The translations under genes were made by a program, and so were the position numbers. From NCBI GenBank assembly GCA_002700285.1, contig PACT01000028.1, positions 35,225 to 99,224 on the forward strand: DNA of 64,000 nucleotides, in the 5' to 3' direction. Shown in pieces: positions 57,880-64,000 of this stretch (position 1 is the first letter of the stretch; each line of letters starts with the position of its first letter). Source of the DNA: Crocinitomicaceae bacterium. Its GTDB lineage: Bacteria > Bacteroidota > Bacteroidia > Flavobacteriales_D > Sanyastnellaceae. Below the pieces are notes generated by a model. The model saw nothing but the letters and a program-made list of their open reading frames with translations, had not been told where the DNA came from and searched no databases.

Positions 57880-59607
57880 ATAAGGCTTGTCAACATATCC
57901 TTCATTTTCCTCTTCTCATTGAGTGGCTTTTCAGCCCAAAACGAGAACGCCTTGTCTCTCTTATCCAGAGCTGACAGCCTTGTTGAAGCAGGCAAGCCAG
58001 TCGCTGCACTCAGTTTATATCGGTCCGTAGGTGAAACGACTCTAGATTACTGCATTATTGCCCAATCTGAAGTAGGAAAAGGGCGTATTCAACAAAGCGC
58101 AGGGAATTTAGAAAGAGCGTCAAAAGCATGGCGGTCCGTGGAAAACAATTGTTCAATGTGTCCTTCCAAAATCAGGAGTGAGCTGGTTTATTATACTGTA
58201 GAAGGATGGATTAGTCAAGGAGAAGAAACCATGGCGATGAACTTAATCGATTTGGAAACCAGCAGAAAGCCATATCAAACATGGGAATCAAAACTAGCAC
58301 TTCTTCGGGCGAGGATATACTTCCTAAATGGTGAATGGAACAAAGCACGTGAGGCATCTATTCCCGATTTGGAGAACGGGGAGGTCGACATTGACCGATT
58401 AATATTGTGGGTGCAGTCAGGTGTCCTAGAAGGGTTAGGAATTGATGAGTCAGGGATCGAACATCTAGAAAAAATGAGAACGGAAGGGGACATCGGGAAA
58501 ATTGATGCTGCTTACGCAAACCTGCACACGTTGCTCGTCACTGAGAATCGATACGCTGAAGCACTTGATTGGTCCAAATCGATGCTTCTGCATTCTGACC
58601 CGGTGACACATCCGGAGGGTTGGATTTTAGGCCAAATTAGAATCGCAACATCCGCCGAGTTATCAGGAAAAACATTGGATGCGCTTTTGGCGCATCATGA
58701 AGCTGTGAGAGCCGCTGAAATATTAGGGAATGACCTATTAACTGCACGCACGTGTAGAGAACGCGCTCGATTTGATGCAATGAGAGGAGACGACAAATCA
58801 GCGTACATTTATTTGCACAAAGCGGATAGCTTGGCGCTTGCAATGATCGCAGCTGCAGAAATAGGCCGGGAACCCAAATCGTTTAAAAACCACCCGCTTC
58901 CTGAGCTTGACCCTTTCGATCTCGCTTCTGCAAATGCTGCCAAAACCTCAGAGCCCGGGGCATGGCCATTCGCAGCTGCTTTAATCGCTCTTGGACTTAT
59001 TGCATTCATGATTAGGAACTTCGATTTAAGACGTACGCTACGAAAAGAACGACTTCGTACGATGCGACTGCACACCATGTTTGGTAAAAACAGCACCCCT
59101 GATATCGGCACCTTAGAAAGTGAAACCACAGAAGAAATCGTCGAAATATTAGAAACACAATTTGCCAACTCATCTGAAGATTGGGAAAGAAGAGTAAGTG
59201 CAAATGCACTTGACTTTGATGATGTCATTGCATCTCTCGAAATGGAGCTTGGAACTGTGGTAGAATGGGATTTGGAAAATGACAAAAAAGCACCTGAAGC
59301 GCCTGAAGGACTGCTTCCTCTCCTATTAATTACACTTAGGCGATTGCTCCCTGAGGATGTCTCCCAAGAAACAGCATCTCCATTAAAAGCGACAATACGA
59401 AATGATTGGAGAGGCGTCCGAATTATGTTTGAGGGAGCACCGAGTTCTGCAACACAAGAATTGAAATCGCTTTTTTCAGGACATTCATCCTCCCCTACTT
59501 GGTCACCGGTATTTGAACAAGCCGAACGAATGGCTGGAAGAGTCCTGTTAGAATGCAATCAAATCGGCGCTCATTCAGTCGTTTTAGATCTTCCGCACGC
59601 AAAGTAA
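57880..59607 (+). CDS. TPR-domain membrane protein with C-terminal cytoplasmic histidine-kinase-like (degenerate) region; start codon non-canonical/uncertain
   Basis: Track ORF starts at TTG 57919; upstream in-frame codons encode IRLVNISFIFLFSLSGFSAQ, a signal peptide; TPR-like repeats, TM (WPFAAALIALGLIAFMI), coiled segment, C-terminal LLLITLRRLLPED...RVLLECNQIGAHSVVLDLP. Confidence 0.7.
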   Translation: MRLVNISFIFLFSLSGFSAQNENALSLLSRADSLVEAGKPVAALSLYRSVGETTLDYCIIAQSEVGKGRIQQSAGNLERASKAWRSVENNCSMCPSKIRSELVYYTVEGWISQGEETMAMNLIDLETSRKPYQTWESKLALLRARIYFLNGEWNKAREASIPDLENGEVDIDRLILWVQSGVLEGLGIDESGIEHLEKMRTEGDIGKIDAAYANLHTLLVTENRYAEALDWSKSMLLHSDPVTHPEGWILGQIRIATSAELSGKTLDALLAHHEAVRAAEILGNDLLTARTCRERARFDAMRGDDKSAYIYLHKADSLALAMIAAAEIGREPKSFKNHPLPELDPFDLASANAAKTSEPGAWPFAAALIALGLIAFMIRNFDLRRTLRKERLRTMRLHTMFGKNSTPDIGTLESETTEEIVEILETQFANSSEDWERRVSANALDFDDVIASLEMELGTVVEWDLENDKKAPEAPEGLLPLLLITLRRLLPEDVSQETASPLKATIRNDWRGVRIMFEGAPSSATQELKSLFSGHSSSPTWSPVFEQAERMAGRVLLECNQIGAHSVVLDLPHAK

Positions 59608-59639
59608 ACTTTAAGTTGTACAACTTTTTAAAAGTTGTA

Positions 59640-60662
59640 TTAGCGCTCTCCACTAAATTGATCTAAGAAACGCTTGTCGTTCTCAAAGAAAAGTCGAAGG
59701 TCTGAGATTTGATATTTAAGCATCGTGATGCGTTCAATTCCCATTCCAAAAGCAAAGCCACTGTACTTTTTTGAATCAATTCCATTTGCCTCTAAAACAT
59801 GAGGGTCAACCATGCCGCATCCAAGAATTTCTAACCATCCAGTACCTTTGGTGATTCGCTTGTCCACCTCCGTTTCTAGACCCCAATACACATCCACTTC
59901 AGCACTGGGCTCAGTGAAAGGAAAGTAAGATGGTCTTAAACGAATCTTTGTCTCTGGACCGAAAAACAGTTTCGCAAAATGCAGTAAATTCTGTTTAAGA
60001 TCTGCAAAAGAAACATCTTCATCTATATACAGTCCTTCAATCTGGTGAAACATACAATGTGCGCGCGCAGAAACAGCTTCATTCCTAAACACTCGCCCTG
60101 GCATGATAATCCTCATAGGTGGTTGACGTCTCTCCATTTCTCTAACTTGGACTGAACTTGTATGCGTTCTTAGAAGGAGATCTGGATTTCGTTCCACAAA
60201 GAACGTGTCCTGCATATCCCTTGCAGGATGTTCTGGGGGGAAGTTGAGTCCACTAAACACATGCCAATCATCTTCGATTTCCGGCCCTTCCACAACGCCA
60301 TATCCCATGTTCTTAAAGATGCTGACGATCTCTCGTCGCACGACCTGTAGTGGGTGATGCGTGCCCAGTGAAACGCCACCTGCAGGTCGTGAAAAATCAA
60401 TTCCACTTGCGTTTGCAGCTTCTTTGTTGTTAAAGTTTGATTGTTCTTGGGCCACTCTTGCTTCAACAGCACCTTTCACTTGATTAATAAGGGGGCCGAG
60501 TTCACGCTTGAGCTCAGGAGCAACGTTTCTAAACTGCACCATTAAGTTCTTCATCTTTCCATTACGTCCGATGAATTCAACACGAAACGCTTCTACTTGA
60601 TCTGCAGAATCAAATTTTCTGCTTTCAATATCAATGAGCAATGCCTCTAATTCCTCCTTCAT
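59640..60662 (-). CDS. pheS: Phenylalanyl-tRNA synthetase alpha subunit
   Basis: HPLQVVRREIVSIFKNMGYGVVEGPEIEDDWHVFSGLNFPPEHPARDMQDTFFV; FRNEAVSARAHCMFHQIEGLYID. Confidence 0.98.
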   Translation of the reverse strand: MKEELEALLIDIESRKFDSADQVEAFRVEFIGRNGKMKNLMVQFRNVAPELKRELGPLINQVKGAVEARVAQEQSNFNNKEAANASGIDFSRPAGGVSLGTHHPLQVVRREIVSIFKNMGYGVVEGPEIEDDWHVFSGLNFPPEHPARDMQDTFFVERNPDLLLRTHTSSVQVREMERRQPPMRIIMPGRVFRNEAVSARAHCMFHQIEGLYIDEDVSFADLKQNLLHFAKLFFGPETKIRLRPSYFPFTEPSAEVDVYWGLETEVDKRITKGTGWLEILGCGMVDPHVLEANGIDSKKYSGFAFGMGIERITMLKYQISDLRLFFENDKRFLDQFSGER

Positions 60663-61372
60663 TATTTCAAAACTTCAACTATAAATTTAACATCCTCAAC
60701 GGGTCTGTTACCTGAAGCGACTTTAACGCCCGCAATGGAATCAAGAATATCCAATCCATCAATGACGAGGCCAAATACAGTGTAATTCATATCTAAGAAT
60801 GGCGTCCCTCCTATTTCAGAATAGAGTGATTTCATCTCTTCAGTATAGGCAAAGTCAGGAAATTGGGCTTGAATCTTACGCTCTAAACTCATAAGCTCAC
60901 CAGGCTTCCATGTTTTACCTTGTACGATGTAAAACTGACTCCCTGATGAATTCTTTTTAGGATTTACATTGTCAGGTTGTCGTGCAGCAGCAAGAGCGCC
61001 TTTGATATGAACGAGGTCTGACCTCATCTCTTCTTCAATTGTATACCCAGGACCACCGCTGCCCAAACGCACCCCAGAATCCGCATTCAAGCTTTTTGGA
61101 TCTCCACCTTGCACCATAAACCCTTGCATCACACGATGAAAAAGCAGATTGTCGTAAAACCCCTCTTCTGCCAATTTGATAAAATTATCTCTGTGTTCGG
61201 GAGTCGAATCCGACAAGACCACGGTAATATCTCCTAAATCCGTGTGAATGATGGCTTTTCGCGGAGTGTTAGACTGTCTATTTTGATCACATCCAGAAGC
61301 GGACATCATAAAAAACGACGCTAAAATGACAGCGAATGTCCCTAAAAATGTTTGTGTCTGAGATTTTTTCAT
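60662..61372 (-). CDS. Cyclophilin-type peptidyl-prolyl cis-trans isomerase lipoprotein
   Basis: FYDNLLFHRVMQGFMVQGGDPKSLNA; lipobox SASGC; GSQFYIVQG. Confidence 0.94.
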   Translation of the reverse strand: MKKSQTQTFLGTFAVILASFFMMSASGCDQNRQSNTPRKAIIHTDLGDITVVLSDSTPEHRDNFIKLAEEGFYDNLLFHRVMQGFMVQGGDPKSLNADSGVRLGSGGPGYTIEEEMRSDLVHIKGALAAARQPDNVNPKKNSSGSQFYIVQGKTWKPGELMSLERKIQAQFPDFAYTEEMKSLYSEIGGTPFLDMNYTVFGLVIDGLDILDSIAGVKVASGNRPVEDVKFIVEVLK

Positions 61373-61423
61373 GATATTTGTGTTCCTTGGAATTCAATCC
61401 GCTAAGTTATAACCCTACCTGCA

Positions 61424-61807
61424 ATGAACCGCCTATTTCCCACATTCACTCTCGCAGCAATTGCAATCGCAATTTCTAGCTGCTATGAAGTTGACCCCAC
61501 TATCGCAAATATTCAGGTTTATCGTGTAGACCAAGTCGGGGAGAAGATTCCTGTAGCTGGATGTGATGTACGCTTATATGCTTTGGGGTCATTAGATGAA
61601 GACTTCGTCGGTGAGCCAAGGTTTGACACCACTCAAACAACATCAGAAGAAGGGTTTGTCTCATTTAACTTCTCTGACATGTATGTGGGAGGACAAGCAG
61701 GTTTCGCAGTCTTAGATGTTGAGGCTTCAAAAGGTTCGCTTTATGGATCAGGTCTCATTAAAATTGAAGAGATGGTGACCAACGAGGAGGAAGTTGTCGT
61801 AGAATAA
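61424..61807 (+). CDS. Hypothetical lipoprotein
   Basis: Signal peptide MNRLFPTFTLAAIAIAISSC; Ig-like/carboxypeptidase-regulatory-like small domain. Confidence 0.65.
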   Translation: MNRLFPTFTLAAIAIAISSCYEVDPTIANIQVYRVDQVGEKIPVAGCDVRLYALGSLDEDFVGEPRFDTTQTTSEEGFVSFNFSDMYVGGQAGFAVLDVEASKGSLYGSGLIKIEEMVTNEEEVVVE

Positions 61808-61812
61808 CTGAA

Positions 61813-62154
61813 TTAATCCGAGATCCAAGCCGCGAAGTATTCGATAAGTTGACGCTTCATCATAAGTTCTTGTTCGTCGGAATTTAATTCTGGCAACTCC
61901 CCTATCCGCTCAAAATGCGGCCAACCATCCTCATCAAGTCCCAAAGATTTGTAATACCCAAGTGGCTCAAGCAAGGTGCAAACCCCAACATGCATCAGGT
62001 TGACTTTGTCATCTTTTTTATACTCACGTGGGCCGAGTGAGACTTCTTGAAGCCCAACGGCAAAAACAATGGCGGTGACATCTGGCTGATCGCCAAACCT
62101 TTCCAACATCAATTTTAAAAGTTTATTCCACTCCCGTTCGAATTCAAAATCCAT
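61813..62154 (-). CDS. Conserved hypothetical protein
   Basis: ATG-started 113-aa ORF filling the gap between genes. Confidence 0.65.
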   Translation of the reverse strand: MDFEFEREWNKLLKLMLERFGDQPDVTAIVFAVGLQEVSLGPREYKKDDKVNLMHVGVCTLLEPLGYYKSLGLDEDGWPHFERIGELPELNSDEQELMMKRQLIEYFAAWISD

Positions 62155-62264
62155 ATTTACTTCTTCGTTGCGGTAAAATTAGACTACGAACCTCTACCTT
62201 TTACTTGATAATCCTTTCTCTGGAATACCTTAAAATAATGAGCGCAACAGCATTCATTTAATAG

Positions 62265-62337
62265 TCGGGATGACAGGACTTGAACCTGCGACTTCACGTC
62301 CCCCAGACGCGTACTCTACCAACTGAGCTACATCCCG
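62265..62337 (-). tRNA. tRNA-Pro(GGG)
   Basis: Reverse complement CGGGATGTAGCTCAGTTGGTAGAGTACGCGTCTGGGGGACGTGAAGTCGCAGGTTCAAGTCCTGTCATCCCGA; anticodon loop CTGGGGG. Confidence 0.93.
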
Positions 62338-62348
62338 ATTTGGAGACG

Positions 62349-62356
62349 CAAAGTTA
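62349..62356 (-). promoter_or_regulatory. -7 promoter box TAACTTTG for tRNA-Pro
   Basis: Exact TAnnTTTG, 11 nt upstream of the tRNA 5' end. Confidence 0.6.
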
Positions 62357-62384
62357 GTAACTTAGCCTCACATTAAAAGCAGTT

Positions 62385-64000
62385 ATGAAGGTATCATATA
62401 GAAAGATAAATGAATTCTTAGATTTTCAATTGTCCGCAATGGATGCGGCCACTGTATTAACTGCAACTGGACTAGAAATTGAAGGCGTAGAAACAGTTGA
62501 TGACATTCAAGGTGGATTAAGAGGACTCGTTGTGGGGGCTATTATTCAATGTGAACAACACCCAAATGCAGACAGACTTCGTTGTTGCAAAGTAGATATT
62601 GGAGAGGGTGAGCCATTGGACATCGTCTGCGGGGCGCCAAATGCAGCAACAGGATTAAAGGTTGTTGTGGCGACGATTGGAACAGAACTGTTTCCCAAAG
62701 GTGGAGAACCGTTCAAAATTAAAAAAGGAAAAATACGCGGTGAAGTAAGCAATGGAATGTTATGTGGTGCAGAGGAAGTAGGAGTTGGAGAGCCAAATGG
62801 AGGCATTATTGAACTCGACAAAAAGTGGGGGCCCGGGACTGGTTTAAGTGAAGTTTTCGGCGTGGGATCTGATTCCGTTTTAGAAATCGGCCTGACACCC
62901 AACAGAAATGATGCCATGGGACATTGGGGTGTCGCAAGAGATCTTAGAGCAGGGCTTTTACATGGAACCGTTCAAGAATTCACTCAAAAAAATCTTCCTG
63001 AAGTGCGTATGCTGAAACGCATGGAAATTGACTTCGAAAGGGGGTTAAGTAATGGAGTGAAAGCAAAAATAGACGTAAGTGCATCGGAGCTGACACCACG
63101 ATATACATTAATTGAGATTGAAGGGCTTAAAATTGGCCCTTCACCTGATCACGCTCAAAGATTTCTGAGGAGTATCGGATGTGCGCCCATAAATAATATC
63201 GTAGATGCAACAAATTACGTGCTGCATGAGTTAGGCCAACCGCTTCATGCATTTGATGCTGACACCATTCAGGGAGGATTAAGCGTGCGACTTGCCTCAA
63301 AAGACGAGAAGATTACAACGCTTGATGAAGAAAACCGTGAACTCAATGAAAAAGATTTGGTCATTTCTGATTCACATGAGGCCATGTGTATCGCTGGCGT
63401 ATTTGGAAGTAAGAAACATGGCGTGACCAATAAGACGAAACGTATTCTTCTAGAATCCGCATTTTTCAATCCTGTATCAATCCGAAAATCAGCGAAAAGA
63501 CATGGTTTATCAACAGATGCATCATTCAGATTTGAAAGAGAAGTAGACCCGAATTTAATTCAAGCTGCTGGTGAGCGGGCCGCCGAACTTATTTGTGAAT
63601 GGAGTGGAGGTCATGTTGTGGGGGCTATAGAATTGGGCAAGACTGGAGTCGCACCTGGTTATCAGGTTGAGCTTGAATGGGAAATGTTAGATAAGTTGAT
63701 TGGACAAAAACTTGATCGAACACATGTGATGTCCATTTTAAAATCTCTGGAGATAGATGTGATTCAAGAAAGTGCAGTCAAATTAAACTTGATGGTTCCT
63801 GCATACAGAAGCGATGTGACGCGTCCTGCAGACATTGTTGAGGAGATTCTGAGAATACATGGCTTTGACCAAATCAATATCCCTACGCGTATATCTAGTA
63901 CACTTGAGATCCCTTCTGGACCAGACAGAGAAGATATTCTTTTCGGATTAAGCGCCACACTTGTCGCACGTGGATTTAATGAGATCATGTCAAATTCTCT
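62385..64000 (+). CDS. pheT: Phenylalanyl-tRNA synthetase beta subunit (5' part, runs off window end)
   Basis: Own translation: MKVSYRKINEFLDFQLSAMDAATVLTATGLEIEGVE...EQHPNADRLRCCKVDIG...GMLCGAEEVGVG...LTPNRNDAMGHWGVARDL; not in the ORF track because it has no stop inside the window. Confidence 0.96.
   Translation, partial: MKVSYRKINEFLDFQLSAMDAATVLTATGLEIEGVETVDDIQGGLRGLVVGAIIQCEQHPNADRLRCCKVDIGEGEPLDIVCGAPNAATGLKVVVATIGTELFPKGGEPFKIKKGKIRGEVSNGMLCGAEEVGVGEPNGGIIELDKKWGPGTGLSEVFGVGSDSVLEIGLTPNRNDAMGHWGVARDLRAGLLHGTVQEFTQKNLPEVRMLKRMEIDFERGLSNGVKAKIDVSASELTPRYTLIEIEGLKIGPSPDHAQRFLRSIGCAPINNIVDATNYVLHELGQPLHAFDADTIQGGLSVRLASKDEKITTLDEENRELNEKDLVISDSHEAMCIAGVFGSKKHGVTNKTKRILLESAFFNPVSIRKSAKRHGLSTDASFRFEREVDPNLIQAAGERAAELICEWSGGHVVGAIELGKTGVAPGYQVELEWEMLDKLIGQKLDRTHVMSILKSLEIDVIQESAVKLNLMVPAYRSDVTRPADIVEEILRIHGFDQINIPTRISSTLEIPSGPDREDILFGLSATLVARGFNEIMSNS

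Noticed and set aside
58809-59558. 249-aa ORF antisense to the TPR gene
   Set aside because: Ser-rich, low-information shadow ORF opposite a clearly coding frame; no recognisable domain or promoter
59608-59640. AAGTTGTACAACTTTTTAAAAGTTGTA inverted-repeat cluster between TPR gene and pheS
   Set aside because: Probably a simple convergent terminator; AT-rich and short

Overview
The window looks like a core-genome segment from a marine Bacteroidota (Flavobacteriales-like) chromosome. Coding density is high and there is no convincing prophage, IS element, CRISPR array or defence island. From left to right it contains: pdhC-pdhA; a VTC-type polyphosphate-polymerase-like gene plus a DUF4956-like membrane protein; ispF-porV-porU, divergent from porP/sprF-gldJ-murF-tyrS; a LuxE-like acyl-protein synthetase; a lipoprotein; a 1343-aa modular secreted protein with lamin-tail-like, plastocyanin-like, OB-like, nine GCxD..NY..DDGSC repeat and dockerin-like parts; rnhB and a glycosyltransferase, divergent from wzz-like and O-antigen-ligase-like genes; a GAF+SpoIIE phosphatase; efp; two outer-membrane-like proteins; tRNA-Leu(UAG); tig-clpP-clpX; mutS; ald-tsaE-porX, divergent from an HD-domain hydrolase; rng; a 30-codon basic protein missing from the ORF track; HU; ssb-gldE-gldD-coaX; OMP-TPR-lptC-like; a CBS/CNNM transporter-like gene; a PpiD/SurA-like foldase; queA, divergent from an NAD-epimerase; cysS-M28 peptidase-TPR protein; pheS; PPIase; two small hypotheticals; tRNA-Pro(GGG); and the 5' part of pheT, also missing from the ORF track. 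Leads most worth checking: (1) a TPR/degenerate-kinase-like gene that follows the M28 peptidase TAG stop in the same frame, with its signal peptide encoded upstream of any canonical start codon; (2) several genes with a Bacteroidota -7 box (TAnnTTTG) only 4-6 nt from the start codon, predicting leaderless mRNAs; (3) the 30-aa bS22/mS38-like protein; (4) the modular 1343-aa protein, whose C-terminus is a single dockerin-like motif and not an obvious T9SS CTD; (5) the VTC + DUF4956 pair. I did not find a clearly novel multi-gene system.
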